NCBI GenBank assembly: GCA_965221795.1
Contig: OZ244914.1
Coordinates: 2,356,001 to 2,420,000 of the forward strand
DNA length: 64,000 bases
Direction: 5' to 3'
From: VYFG01 sp965221795
Lineage (GTDB): Bacteria > Pseudomonadota > Gammaproteobacteria > Arenicellales > Poriferihabitantaceae
In this document: one piece after another, positions 8,159 to 17,252 of the stretch
Layout of the letters: each line of letters opens with the position of its first letter
How positions within the stretch are numbered: the first letter of the stretch is position 1
Position numbers and translations under genes: made by a program
Notes under the pieces: model-generated
Seen by the model: the letters and a program-made list of their open reading frames with translations, nothing else
The model's database searches: none
Told to the model about the DNA's origin: nothing

Positions 8159-8874
8159 GGAAGAAGCTCCCATGTGGTGAGGTTTTTTGTGCGCCCGGAA
8201 AGAATGCGTATAGCAACCGGATAGTCGCCTTGACGAATCCAAAGCCGGAATACTCGATCGGAACCATCTGCTGCCGTATGATTGATCTTCAAGGTTTCAA
8301 AGGTCCCCGCCGGGACGGTGATGGATTCTCGGGATACCTCCGTGACGATGGTACGATAGGTGCGTTTCGGATTGACATAAAGCACCTTTTCCTGCAGGGA
8401 GACACCCGAGAAAATCAGCCCGAGGGGAAACGATAGAGCATCCAGGTTATCGTTGCGATCAAAGCGGACCGAGTGGACATGGTCCGCTTCGTAGAAGCGG
8501 ATGTCGCCAGTGGAGTGATCCACTTCAAAATGGCGGCGCACTTTCCCGGTCTCACTGTCTGTCATCTGGCCGGAAAGCAAGACTGCCCGATCCTTTTCCC
8601 AACGATATCGGGATTCAACGGTAAAATCATCCAGAAATATCTTGGCCAAGCTACCGAGATCACTGATCGCCTGCACTCGATATTCCTGATCCTGTTGGTT
8701 GATGGTAACCTTCAGGGTGCCCACATGCAGGCCTTTGTGGTGGACATTGTATTCCATGACTTGTGGAATAGGAGCAGCCCCCCATGTGGAACCGGTCGAG
8801 AGTCCGCAGACAAGAATTGCCAGCAATATCCGTCTCGAGAAGGCGTTCCGGCAATAGTGCGTCTGGGCTTGCAT
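8155..8874 (-). CDS. DUF3108 domain protein, secreted/periplasmic
   Basis: 239 residues with an N-terminal signal-like segment (residues ~14-33, RRILLAILVCGLSTGSTWGA) and a DUF3108 beta-rich body: YNVHHKGLHVGTLKVTI near the start, FPLGLIFSGVSLQEK in the middle and a GTFETLKINH section toward the end. The molecular role of this family is not known; members are often next to purMN in gammaproteobacteria, as here. It starts one base after the purN stop and overlaps the GNAT start by four bases. Confidence 0.85.
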   Translation of the reverse strand: MQAQTHYCRNAFSRRILLAILVCGLSTGSTWGAAPIPQVMEYNVHHKGLHVGTLKVTINQQDQEYRVQAISDLGSLAKIFLDDFTVESRYRWEKDRAVLLSGQMTDSETGKVRRHFEVDHSTGDIRFYEADHVHSVRFDRNDNLDALSFPLGLIFSGVSLQEKVLYVNPKRTYRTIVTEVSRESITVPAGTFETLKINHTAADGSDRVFRLWIRQGDYPVAIRILSGRTKNLTTWELLP

Positions 8875-8875
8875 C

Positions 8876-9484
8876 CTATTCGGTAGCCTCAGGCCATTGC
8901 ATAGGGGGCACTAAACCGAGCGATTGGCCGTAGGATAGAATCGCCAGCGGATATAGTTGGTGTTCCTCGGCAAGCACCCTTGCGGCGAGGGAATGGATGT
9001 CATCCTGGGGCAGCACCGGTATCCGGGCCTGCTGGATGATGGGGCCGTCATCCAAAGCTTCGGTTACGACATGAACAGTGGCACCATGCTCAGTTGCGCC
9101 CGATTCCAGCACCCGCTGATGGGTATCAGTCCCCCGGAATTCGGGCAGTAGTGAAGGGTGTATGTTGAGAATGCGACCGCTGAAGTGTTGTATGAACCGG
9201 GCGCTCAGGATGCGCATATATCCAGCAAGAATGATCAGGTCGGGGGCATAATCCCGAATCTTGTGCGCCAAGGCCTCGTCATGGTGTTCTCGTCTTGGAT
9301 AATCCCCGTGAGGAATCACGCAAGCCGGGATTTTGGCTTGGCGGGCTCTTTCCAGTCCGAACGCTTCCGCGCGGTTGCTGATGACGGCCAGAATGCGAGC
9401 CGGGAGACCATCCTGGTCGATTGCATCCATGATGGCTTGAAGATTACTGCCATTACCAGATATCAGTATCACCAGATTCAGCAT
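8876..9484 (-). CDS. purN: Phosphoribosylglycinamide formyltransferase
   Basis: Third step of purine synthesis: formylates GAR using 10-formyl-tetrahydrofolate. 202 residues. Seen are the start LNLVILISGNGSNLQAI, the catalytic region NIHPSLLPEFRGTDTHQRVL with Asn and His, and the later Asp in DDGPII. The frame is open to 9553 but the family begins at ATG 9484. It lies 19 bases downstream of purM, so the two form the usual purMN unit. Confidence 0.95.
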   Translation of the reverse strand: MLNLVILISGNGSNLQAIMDAIDQDGLPARILAVISNRAEAFGLERARQAKIPACVIPHGDYPRREHHDEALAHKIRDYAPDLIILAGYMRILSARFIQHFSGRILNIHPSLLPEFRGTDTHQRVLESGATEHGATVHVVTEALDDGPIIQQARIPVLPQDDIHSLAARVLAEEHQLYPLAILSYGQSLGLVPPMQWPEATE

Positions 9485-9503
9485 CAATCCGTTCTGGGGT
9501 AAG

Positions 9504-10562
9504 TTACCGTGAATGCCGGTAGTGTACGGTTGCGCGGCCTTGTCCCGAGTCAATACGGCCCATCGAGAAGGCCCTTACCCCTTGTGCTTGAAGTATGGAG
9601 ATGGCTCGGTCCGTGGCCGACTGGTCCAGCACCAGGATCATTCCAATACCACAATTGAAAGTGCGAAGCATCTCATCCCAAGGTATTTCACCCTGTTCTT
9701 GTATCCAACCAAATACGGCTGGCCATTCCCAAGCGTCCAAGTCAATCATCCCGATGGTATCGTCTGGAAGTGCCCGCGGCAGATTGTCGCTGATACCGCC
9801 ACCGGTGATGTGCGCAATGGCGGTCACGGGAACAGATTTCATGAGGTGAAGCAGGGGCTTGACATAGATTCGGGTGGGTGCCAGCAGTGCCGTTTTCAGG
9901 GTCGTGGTTCCCAAAACGGCATCCGGTCCCATGTCCGATTGTTCCAGGATTTTCCGAATCAGGGAATATCCATTGGAATGTGGGCCGGATGATCCCAAGC
10001 CCAGCAGAATTTGGCCGGGGCGCACATTGGTCGGATTGAGTATCCGCTCCTTCTCGACGATACCTACCGCAAACCCGGCCAGGTCATAGTCGGTGCCGCT
10101 ATACATTCCGGGCATTTCCGCCGTTTCTCCACCCACCAAGGCGCATCCGGCCATTTCGCATCCTTCGGCGATGCCCTTCACCACCGTGGTGGCAAGGTCC
10201 ACATTGAGACGTCCGGTCGCAAAATAGTCCAGAAAATAAAGTGGCTCGGCTCCTACGGCAAGGATATCATTCACACACATGGCTACCAGGTCGACCCCGA
10301 CAGTCCGGTGGTCACCGAATTGGGCTGCCAGTTTGAGTTTGGTGCCCACGCCGTCTGTGCCGGATACGAGAACAGGATTGCGGAATTGATCCCGGGGCAA
10401 TTCGAACAAGGCACCAAAGTGGCCGAGTCCGCCCAGCACTTCAGGTCTTCGGGTCTTTTGTGCCGCAGGACCAATTCGACGGACTAATTCATTGCCGGCA
10501 TCAATATTTACGCCACTATTGCGGTAACTCAGCGGCTGGTCGTCGACTGGGACAATACTCAT
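9504..10562 (-). CDS. purM: Phosphoribosylformylglycinamidine cyclo-ligase
   Basis: AIR synthetase, fifth step of purine synthesis; ATP-dependent ring closure. 352 residues. Motifs: SGTDGVGTKLKLA (ATP-binding loop), VDLVAMCVNDILAVGAEPL, GGETAEMPGMY and HITGGGISDNLPR. The frame is open to 10736, but ATG 10562 (MSIVPVDD) matches the usual N-terminus. It is divergent from the pgsA-like gene, with 224 bases between them. That gap holds AT-rich stretches such as TATATAAAA near 10640 which may be promoter parts. Confidence 0.95.
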   Translation of the reverse strand: MSIVPVDDQPLSYRNSGVNIDAGNELVRRIGPAAQKTRRPEVLGGLGHFGALFELPRDQFRNPVLVSGTDGVGTKLKLAAQFGDHRTVGVDLVAMCVNDILAVGAEPLYFLDYFATGRLNVDLATTVVKGIAEGCEMAGCALVGGETAEMPGMYSGTDYDLAGFAVGIVEKERILNPTNVRPGQILLGLGSSGPHSNGYSLIRKILEQSDMGPDAVLGTTTLKTALLAPTRIYVKPLLHLMKSVPVTAIAHITGGGISDNLPRALPDDTIGMIDLDAWEWPAVFGWIQEQGEIPWDEMLRTFNCGIGMILVLDQSATDRAISILQAQGVRAFSMGRIDSGQGRATVHYRHSR

Positions 10563-10786
10563 GGCAAGGGTCGATGCAAAAACGGGATTATGCCTGATTT
10601 CCTCATTGTGTGAGATCCTTGAAGCGCTGCGTTCTGGCAGTATATAAAACGGCCTGGAGCATGTGGGGGCCTTACAGGCTTCTTCAAACTGCCGGTTGAT
10701 TTCCTCCGGTCGATTTATGATTCGGTATTCTGCCAAACACCGATTTCGCCCTACAATTCACCGCCGGATGTTTCTCAGCAACTGCA

Positions 10787-11350
10787 ATGATCCTGCTCGT
10801 TTCTCTCTTGCCCAATTTGTTGACCCTGCTGCGAATTGCTGCGTGCCCCATCCTGGTATTGGTGTTGGACGCACGGAACTATGAAGTGGCCCTGTTGGTC
10901 TTTTTGGTCGCCAGCATTACGGATGGCTTGGACGGATATATTGCCAAACGTTTTAATTGCGTGACCTATATCGGTTCGATTCTGGATCCGGTTGCAGACA
11001 AACTGCTGATCACCTGTGCCTATGTGATGTTGACAATTATGGGCGATATTCCACTCTACCTTTTGGTCGTGGTGATTTTTCGTGACTTGGTGATTATCGG
11101 CGGGTATTGCGTACTTTTAATTGTGATGGAAAATCAGGTCCCGGTCCGACCGATCTACTGGAGTAAGATCAACACTTTTTTGCAAATCTGTCTGATTCTG
11201 TTCATTCTTATGGAGCAAAGCGGGTGGTTTGTCTTGGGCTATCTGGGTGAATTCCTGGTATTAGGTGTGATCATCACCTCGGTAGTCAGTGGAACCCTGT
11301 ATGTATGGGTTTGGGGTTTCCAGCGTGAATTGGTGCATGAGAAGAAGTGA
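10787..11350 (+). CDS. CDP-alcohol phosphatidyltransferase (PgsA-like)
   Basis: Integral membrane enzyme of phospholipid synthesis that joins a CDP-activated lipid and an alcohol such as glycerol-3-phosphate. The family signature is seen as DGYIAKRFNCVTYIGSILD followed by PVADK (~residues 49-72), with all four aspartates; the usual AR is AK here. About four to five membrane segments fill the rest. 187 residues, usual size for PgsA. It overlaps hda by one base. In many gammaproteobacteria a CDP-alcohol transferase of this kind stands between purM and hda, so this exact substrate assignment is uncertain. Confidence 0.85.
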   Translation: MILLVSLLPNLLTLLRIAACPILVLVLDARNYEVALLVFLVASITDGLDGYIAKRFNCVTYIGSILDPVADKLLITCAYVMLTIMGDIPLYLLVVVIFRDLVIIGGYCVLLIVMENQVPVRPIYWSKINTFLQICLILFILMEQSGWFVLGYLGEFLVLGVIITSVVSGTLYVWVWGFQRELVHEKK

Positions 11351-12057
11351 TGAACTGGCAAACGGTGATTCCGGTTGGATCAAAGAATGAACTGACATTC
11401 GACAGCTTTGAAGGAGAACACAATCAGGCGTTGTTGGTCGCCGTAAGGGATATGATTCATGGCGAAAGACCCGGAAGGGGAATGTTCATTTGGGGGGCAA
11501 GCGGGTCAGGCAAGACGCATCTATTGCATGCCAGTTGTGTGGAGGCGCAGCAGTTGGGACGACCCTTTCGCTACCTGGTCTGCGTCAGGAACATGGAATG
11601 GGAGGATCAATGTTCTCTGGTTCGGGACATCTCCTCCGGGGTGCTGGTTTGTGTGGATGACCTGCATTCAACCAGCCCGGATGAAGTGATGGAGTGGAAA
11701 TGGTTGTCCCTCTATGAAATGGTTTGTCAGGCAGGTGGAAATCTGGTGGTCACAGCCTCCAGGCCCCCGGGTGAATTAGAGTTGGTTACTCCCGATCTGG
11801 TATCGCGATTGGCAGCTGGAGGAGTCTTTCACTTGCAGCCTCTGGGTGATGCCGGAAAACGGAGAGTGCTGAGAAGACGTTCCAGGGCAAGGGGATTTGA
11901 CATCTCGGAATCGGTTATTGATTACATTATGCGCCATCATGTACGAGATACCAGTTCGCTTTGCAGCCTGTTGGATCGTATCGACAGTGCCTCCCTGTCT
12001 CAACAACGCCGGATTACCGTCCCATTTATACGGGACCTTCTGGTCGATCAGAAATAA
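11350..12057 (+). CDS. hda: DnaA regulatory inactivator Hda
   Basis: AAA+ protein that, with the sliding clamp, triggers ATP hydrolysis on DnaA and prevents extra replication starts. 235 residues. Walker A is GASGSGKTHLL (~residues 49-59), Walker B is VLVCVDDLH, and an arginine-rich sensor region LSRLAAGGVFHLQPL follows. The N-terminal clamp-binding motif is not obvious: QTVIPV near residues 4-9 is a poor match to QL(S/P)LP. ATG at 11350 overlaps the stop of the upstream gene (TGATG). Confidence 0.92.
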   Translation: MNWQTVIPVGSKNELTFDSFEGEHNQALLVAVRDMIHGERPGRGMFIWGASGSGKTHLLHASCVEAQQLGRPFRYLVCVRNMEWEDQCSLVRDISSGVLVCVDDLHSTSPDEVMEWKWLSLYEMVCQAGGNLVVTASRPPGELELVTPDLVSRLAAGGVFHLQPLGDAGKRRVLRRRSRARGFDISESVIDYIMRHHVRDTSSLCSLLDRIDSASLSQQRRITVPFIRDLLVDQK

Positions 12058-12080
12058 GACGATCCCTGGCCGTGGGAGGA

Positions 12081-12683
12081 CTACAGGGCATTTCCCTTCA
12101 ACAGGCGGGCTGCGTTGGCAACCCGGCTTCCAAGAAGGCGCGCTAACAGAATCTCATCGCGCGAAAGGGATGCATTGTTGTCTACTCCCGCCAGGTGGCT
12201 GGCTCCGTAAGGCGTGCCCCCGGTTTGGGTATGTGACAGCGGTGTCCCGCCGAAAGGCAGTCCGATCAAGACCATGCCATGGTGGATCAGGGGTAGCATC
12301 ATACCCAGAAGCGTACTTTCCTGCCCGCCATGCATACTAGCGGTGGATGTGAATACCCCGGCCGGTTTGTCGGTCAGTGTCCCGGAGAGCCACTCGGATG
12401 CGGTTTGATCAAGGAAATATTTGATCGGAGAAGCCATGGTTCCGAATCGCGTTGGACTGCCGAGGATGAGGGCATCGCAGGCACCAAGGTCTTCCATCGT
12501 TGCATATACATCCCCCTGCCGGGGAATTTCCGGAGCGGTGGCTTCTACAACCGTCGACACGGGGGGTACGGTTCGCACAACGGCTTCACAGTCCTGCACT
12601 GCTTCCACACCATAACCTACCTGTGTTGCCAGTTCAGCCACCGAACCGTGACGGCTGTAGTAGAGAATCAAGACGGTAACCAT
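12081..12683 (-). CDS. wrbA: NAD(P)H:quinone oxidoreductase, WrbA family
   Basis: Flavodoxin-fold enzyme that reduces quinones in a two-electron step, protecting from radical formation. 200 residues. FMN-binding loops are seen: LYYSRHGSVAELA (~7-19), LGSPTRFGTMASPIKYFLDQ (~74-93) and STASMHGGQE (~112-121). The start codon ATG (12683) shares one base with the argF stop, so the two are probably co-transcribed, an unusual pairing. Confidence 0.92.
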   Translation of the reverse strand: MVTVLILYYSRHGSVAELATQVGYGVEAVQDCEAVVRTVPPVSTVVEATAPEIPRQGDVYATMEDLGACDALILGSPTRFGTMASPIKYFLDQTASEWLSGTLTDKPAGVFTSTASMHGGQESTLLGMMLPLIHHGMVLIGLPFGGTPLSHTQTGGTPYGASHLAGVDNNASLSRDEILLARLLGSRVANAARLLKGNAL

Positions 12684-13585
12684 CAGTCGAGCAGAAATTC
12701 AATCAGGGCCTTCTGGGCATACAGACGGTTTTCCGCCTCATGCCAGACCACACTTTGTGGGCCATCAAGTACTTCTGCAGTGACCTCCATACCCCGATAG
12801 GCAGGGAGGCAATGCATGAATACTGCTTCCGGTTTGGCCCTCGCCATGAGACTGCTATCGACACGAAATTCATGAAAGTCCTTCTGACGGCTGTTTTTTT
12901 CGTCATCCTGTCCCATGCTGGTCCAGGTGTCTGTGACCACCAAGTCGGCATCCCGGACGGCTTCTGTCGGAATATTTGTCAGGGTGACATGACCATGGCA
13001 GGCTTCGGTCAGGGTGTGGTCCGGTGCATACCCGTTTGGACAGGCGATCGCTAGTCGAAACTGTAACTGTCGGGCGGCATTCATCCAGGAATGGCATACG
13101 TTGTTCCCATCACCAATCCAGGCAACTTTCTTGCCGGTAAAGTCGCCTTGATGTTCCTGCCATGTCTGTAAATCCGCCAGAAGTTGACAGGGATGATTGA
13201 AATCCGACAGGCCATTAATGACCGGTACTGAAGCATTTTGGGCCATTTCCATGATCCGAGCATGATCACCGGTACGCATGACGATCAGGCTAGCCATGGC
13301 GGATAGAACCCTCGCGGTGTCGGCAATGGGTTCACCACGGCCCAAATGTGAATCGGAAGGACCCAGGAAAATGGTGCTTCCACCCATCTGGGTGATGCCG
13401 GTCTCAAAGGAAACCCGGGTACGTGTCGATGACTTTTCAAAAATCAATACGGCGGTGCGTTGATGCAGAAGCCCCTGGGAATGATGTTCCAACTGTTCCC
13501 GTTTCATCTCGGCGGCACGTCTCAAGATCTCCCGGATCTGTGCAGGAGAGAGGTCCATTAGACTGAGGAAGTGTTTGGTGGTCAT
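12683..13585 (-). CDS. argF: Ornithine carbamoyltransferase
   Basis: Makes citrulline from ornithine and carbamoyl phosphate in arginine synthesis. 300 residues. Carbamoyl phosphate site SSTRTRVSFE (~52-61) and a DSHLGRGEPIADTARVLS loop, then NGLSDFNHPCQ, the ornithine-loop segment DTWTSMGQ and HCLPAYRG with the catalytic Cys (~259-266). A convincing promoter and a 5' hairpin lie upstream (13653-13714). Confidence 0.96.
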   Translation of the reverse strand: MTTKHFLSLMDLSPAQIREILRRAAEMKREQLEHHSQGLLHQRTAVLIFEKSSTRTRVSFETGITQMGGSTIFLGPSDSHLGRGEPIADTARVLSAMASLIVMRTGDHARIMEMAQNASVPVINGLSDFNHPCQLLADLQTWQEHQGDFTGKKVAWIGDGNNVCHSWMNAARQLQFRLAIACPNGYAPDHTLTEACHGHVTLTNIPTEAVRDADLVVTDTWTSMGQDDEKNSRQKDFHEFRVDSSLMARAKPEAVFMHCLPAYRGMEVTAEVLDGPQSVVWHEAENRLYAQKALIEFLLD

Positions 13586-13652
13586 GGGCTTCGGCGAGAC
13601 GCGGAATGACGCCAGCGTGCAGGCTTACGTTCAGTCGGCTCCACAAATCAAA

Positions 13653-13673
13653 AAGCACCGGAAAACGGTGCTT
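13653..13673 (-). promoter_or_regulatory. Stem-loop at the 5' end of the argF transcript
   Basis: AAGCACCG, five-base loop, CGGTGCTT; on the minus strand it is followed by TTTGATTT. It begins a few bases after the predicted transcription start and ends ~67 bases before argF. It has the form of a weak intrinsic terminator, so it may be an attenuator or a stability hairpin. No leftward gene ends here that would need it. Confidence 0.45.
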
Positions 13674-13684
13674 GAGGGAGATGC

Positions 13685-13714
13685 ATTGTACTGAACTGTG
13701 ACGATCAATTGCAA
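13685..13714 (-). promoter_or_regulatory. Sigma70-type promoter of argF-wrbA
   Basis: On the minus strand: -35 TTGCAA (13709-13714), 18-base spacer, -10 TACAAT (13685-13690). Transcription would start near 13678. The -35 box lies in the palindrome AATTGCAATT. Confidence 0.55.
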
Positions 13715-13959
13715 TTCGTACGATATTTTGGTTGTCAGATATGTGATTCTCTATTCGATTGGTGAATCATACCCTGCTTCCCTTCAGGGAAGGTGATTAT
13801 GGAACAGAATACTCCATGCTATGGAAAAAATCGTGGGAAGTTGTCCGGACCATCGTGATAGTATTCGAGCATACTCGCCCACACATAGATTTCGTAGCCA
13901 TCTCGGGAAAGTGGCTGCGAAACCTTTCTGCCAGAACACTGTTCGACCGTTTTTTGTCC

Positions 13960-14646
13960 GTGATTTCTGTCATTGTTCCTACGTACAATGAAGGCCAGCG
14001 ACCTTTGGTGTTGGTAACGCTTCTGGCTGAAACCCCAAGGATTGCCGAGGTGATCATTGTTGATGCTAGTGATGATGTTTTGTCGCAGAGGGTTTTGCAG
14101 CAGCTTCAGGGGCATCAGACGGTACGGGTCATCCGAGCCACGGCCCAAGGGAGAGCGAAACAGATGAACCAAGGAGCCGAGGTTGCCAATGGGTCAATAC
14201 TGCTTTTTCTGCATTGTGATACGCTTTTACCCGATGATGCCATTGCCCGAATCGAGGATATGCTCCGGTCTCGTTACTGGGGGCGGTTTGATTTATGCTT
14301 GGACAGGCCGGGATGGCCGTTTCGGGTGATCGGATTCATGGTCCGGTTGCGGTCACGATTGACCCGGATTGCTACTGGTGACCAGGCGATCTATGTCCGA
14401 CGCGATTTTTTCCTGATGCAGGGAGGTTTTGCTGACATTGAGTTGATGGAGGATATCGAGTTTTCCCGACGAGTGGGTCGTTGGCATCGCCCTGGCCTGA
14501 TCACTGTACCGGTGACCACTTCTGCCCGGCGTTGGGTCCGCCATGGCATTCTGCGTACCATTCTTCTGATGTGGACCTTGCGACTTATGTATCGTCTGGG
14601 TTTCAGTCCGACCCAACTCGCCCGTATGTATCGCACTGCGCGATGA
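13960..14646 (+). CDS. GT2 glycosyltransferase, TIGR04283-like
   Basis: Family 2 glycosyltransferase with the start VISVIVPTYNEG, the acidic pair in LFLHCDTLLP (~residues 85-94) and a later ELMEDIEFSRR motif. The family is named for arsenosugar synthesis, but most members have no proven substrate. The frame is open from 13759; GTG at 13960 is chosen because the family begins there, giving 228 residues (TTG 13954 is an alternative). The stop overlaps the ATG of the next gene (ATGA). It is divergent from argF. Confidence 0.82.
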   Translation: MISVIVPTYNEGQRPLVLVTLLAETPRIAEVIIVDASDDVLSQRVLQQLQGHQTVRVIRATAQGRAKQMNQGAEVANGSILLFLHCDTLLPDDAIARIEDMLRSRYWGRFDLCLDRPGWPFRVIGFMVRLRSRLTRIATGDQAIYVRRDFFLMQGGFADIELMEDIEFSRRVGRWHRPGLITVPVTTSARRWVRHGILRTILLMWTLRLMYRLGFSPTQLARMYRTAR

Positions 14647-15308
14647 ACCGACGCATCTCGAAGCCGGCCCTTTTCCTGTTTGTCAAAACGCCGTGGATGG
14701 GTCAGGTCAAAACCCGTATGTCTCCGGCTCTTTGTCCGCAAAGTTGCATAAAGCTGGCTGAGCAGATGCTTCGACATATGAGTGTCACATTGTGTCAACA
14801 CTGGACTGGTCCAAGGGCTATCTATGCTTGGCCGGACACGAATCATGTCGTTTTCCGGCAACTGCAAGCCGAGTTCGACATTGATTTGCGGGTGCAGCAG
14901 GGCCGTGATCTCGGCGAACGGATGCATCATGCGATTTCACAAAGTGTAGCGGCAGGAGTTCCCGCTGCAGTTGTGGGCACAGATATCCCTCAAATTTCCG
15001 GGGAAATATTCCTTCAGGCAGAACAATGCCTGATTGACGGAAAGGAAGTAATTGGACCGGCTGCAGACGGTGGCTTTTATCTTCTTGGGCTGCAGACCAG
15101 TGATCATGGCCTGTTTCAGGACATTGAATGGGGAGGGAGTGACGTATTGAATCGGTTTCTGAAGAAAGCTCAAGACCGGGGTCGTCATCTTCACCACCTG
15201 CCCATGCTGAGAGATATTGACGAGGTCAATGATTTGGTGTGGCTGGCCAAACAAGATATACGGTACCGTCCCTTTTTGTCGACTCTCACCCGTTGCAAGG
15301 ATGGTTGA
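14643..15308 (+). CDS. DUF2064 / TIGR04282-type nucleotidyl-glycosyltransferase-like protein
   Basis: 221 residues, related to CofC/MobA-like nucleotidyltransferases. Visible: FLFVKTPWMGQVKTRMSPAL (~10-29), GRDLGERMHHAI, VVGTDIPQIS with the metal-binding Asp (~112-121) and GPAADGGFYLLGL (~138-150). It is almost always beside the GT2 gene found just upstream, and here it overlaps both neighbours (ATGA with the GT2 gene, 8 bases with the acyltransferase). No arsenic methyltransferase or radical-SAM ArsS is in the window, so an arsenosugar role is not supported. Confidence 0.82.
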   Translation: MNRRISKPALFLFVKTPWMGQVKTRMSPALCPQSCIKLAEQMLRHMSVTLCQHWTGPRAIYAWPDTNHVVFRQLQAEFDIDLRVQQGRDLGERMHHAISQSVAAGVPAAVVGTDIPQISGEIFLQAEQCLIDGKEVIGPAADGGFYLLGLQTSDHGLFQDIEWGGSDVLNRFLKKAQDRGRHLHHLPMLRDIDEVNDLVWLAKQDIRYRPFLSTLTRCKDG

Positions 15309-16257
15309 ACTTCAACGGACCCAGAGACCAGCAGATTTTCACTGGACCCTTATCGGCCCAAGATATTGGGGCACCTGGCTTGGTTTAGGGATTCTCAGGG
15401 TTCTGGTTTTTTTACCCAGGCGTTGGGTGATGCTGTTGGGTGGACTGGTCGGTGATCTCTTTCGTAAGTGGAGTAGAAAGCGCAGGCACATTGCCGAGAT
15501 CAATCTGGCATTATGTTTTCCGCACCTTAACGAAGTCGAGCGCCAGCAACTGTTAGTAGAGCATTTCCGGGCTCATGGGCGTGGGATTGTTGACATCGGG
15601 CTGACACTATGGGGCAGCAAGCGACGGATCTTGCAACTGGTCGACCTGGAGGGGTTGGAGGAGCAATGCCAGCGTGTGGCTTCGGGTAAGGTACTTGGCA
15701 TCACATGGCATCTGTCCACTCTGGAAATGACCGGATTGATGATGACTCTGGCCGGCCCTTCGGTATCCATGATGAAACCACTGAAAAACGCGCTTTTGAC
15801 TTGGGTGATTGCGCGAGGACGTGGTCGCTGGTCGGATCTGGACTTGGTTTCCCGGAAAGCCGGTTTACGACCACTGCTCAAGGGTCTTCAGGCAGGTCGT
15901 CAATGTATTCTCGTGCCCGATGAGGATTTTGGTGGTCGAGGGGCAGAAGTCGTCTATGTTCCTTTTTTCGGTGTCCCGCGGGCCTTTTTGACCACGCCGG
16001 GGCGAATTGCCCGTGCATCCGGTGCAATTGTGACCATCAGCGCTTCCAGACTGGACCCGCACACAGGACGATATGTCTGCACCTTCCGCCCTTTAACGGG
16101 TTTGCAGGGCAAAGACCCGGAAGTGTATGCGGTCGCCATCTGTAAGGCGATGGAAGATCTGATCCAGCAGATGCCGGAACAGTACCTGTGGACATTTCGT
16201 TGGTTTGGCTCGCGACCGGATGGCGGTGGAAACCCTTATGCGCACAAATGTCACTAA
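15301..16257 (+). CDS. LpxL/HtrB-family lysophospholipid acyltransferase
   Basis: Inner-membrane acyltransferase with similarity to late lipid A acyltransferases. 318 residues. An N-terminal membrane anchor (~residues 24-50), the catalytic HX4E motif as HLSTLE (~144-149), then a VPDEDFGGRGAEVVYVPFFG segment (~206-225) that matches the family acceptor/acyl binding loop. ATG 15301 overlaps the upstream stop by eight bases. Being in one operon with two sugar-nucleotide-type enzymes hints at synthesis of a glycolipid; that is inference. It may be lpxL or lpxM proper. Confidence 0.85.
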   Translation: MVELQRTQRPADFHWTLIGPRYWGTWLGLGILRVLVFLPRRWVMLLGGLVGDLFRKWSRKRRHIAEINLALCFPHLNEVERQQLLVEHFRAHGRGIVDIGLTLWGSKRRILQLVDLEGLEEQCQRVASGKVLGITWHLSTLEMTGLMMTLAGPSVSMMKPLKNALLTWVIARGRGRWSDLDLVSRKAGLRPLLKGLQAGRQCILVPDEDFGGRGAEVVYVPFFGVPRAFLTTPGRIARASGAIVTISASRLDPHTGRYVCTFRPLTGLQGKDPEVYAVAICKAMEDLIQQMPEQYLWTFRWFGSRPDGGGNPYAHKCH

Positions 16258-16298
16258 TCCCGAAGGGTCCATGGTGCCGGTTCAGGTACCAATGTGAC

Positions 16299-17252
16299 TC
16301 AGGGGGCCTCCACTTTGGTGGATGGATACATCATTGCATCGAACTGTTGCTGTGATTTACCGGCTTCGGTTGCCAACCATTGACGGAATGCAAGGATATT
16401 GGCCTCGGTTTCCCGGCCTGGCGCACAGGCGAAAAAGTAGTACACATTGGACTTGGAGATTACTTCGGGAAACAATCGGACCAAGATTCCGACATTGAGG
16501 TCATCCAAGACATGGGCACTGCGAGCTAAAGCGATGCCCTGATGGTCAATTGCGGCTTGCAATGCCAGGCTGGTCTGAGGGAATTTAGTTCCCCGGGGCA
16601 TTTCCTGGACTGTCACGCCGGCATCCCGAAACCAGTCACGCCAGCGAGGCAGTATGTCAACGGTATTGCGTCGAAGCAATGGGAGATCCAGCAAGTCTTT
16701 TGGTTGTTTCGGTAGGCCATATTCCTCAAGGAACCGTGGACTGCAGACCGGAAACACATACTCTGTCATCAGGACTTCTTCAAACAGGTTATCTCGTTTC
16801 CCGTATCCAAGGCGAATCCCCACATCCGCGACGATGGGATCGAATTCAAGCAATTCATCGGAAGTGGATATCCAGACATCAAGATCCGGATAGGCCCGAT
16901 TGAAATCGCCCAAGCGGGGGACAAGCCATTTGAATGCAAAAGACTGCAGAGTAATGACGCGCAGGTCCGATGGGTGGTCCGTTTTGTCCTTGAGATCTTC
17001 AAGGGTGGTGGTAATTTTCTGGAGGAAGTCTCGTATGACCGGAGCAAGGGCTTCCCCTGCCTCTGTCAGCTTCAGGCCCCGTCCATGGCGCTTGAACAAC
17101 CTGACATCCCACAATTCTTCTGCATGATGAATCTGGTGGCTGATGGCGCTTTGGGTCACATGGAGTTCGTCGGCCGCTTTGGTATAACTTAAATGGCGTG
17201 CTGCTGCCTCAAGTGCCCTCAGGGCTGCGACAGAGGGGAAACGCACGATCAT
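16299..17252 (-). CDS. LysR-family regulator, GcvA-like
   Basis: 317 residues. The winged helix-turn-helix is typical of the GcvA group: SVAALRALEAAARHLSYTKA, then ADELHVTQSAISHQI (~26-40). An effector-binding domain follows with RLFKRHGRGLKLTEAG between. The frame opens at 17294, but ATG 17252 matches the usual start; neither has a strong ribosome site. It is divergent from the small membrane peptide and DUF1127 gene, 162 bases apart, which makes it a candidate regulator of that pair. The gap holds an imperfect dyad around GAATTC near 17310. Confidence 0.88.
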   Translation of the reverse strand: MIVRFPSVAALRALEAAARHLSYTKAADELHVTQSAISHQIHHAEELWDVRLFKRHGRGLKLTEAGEALAPVIRDFLQKITTTLEDLKDKTDHPSDLRVITLQSFAFKWLVPRLGDFNRAYPDLDVWISTSDELLEFDPIVADVGIRLGYGKRDNLFEEVLMTEYVFPVCSPRFLEEYGLPKQPKDLLDLPLLRRNTVDILPRWRDWFRDAGVTVQEMPRGTKFPQTSLALQAAIDHQGIALARSAHVLDDLNVGILVRLFPEVISKSNVYYFFACAPGRETEANILAFRQWLATEAGKSQQQFDAMMYPSTKVEAP

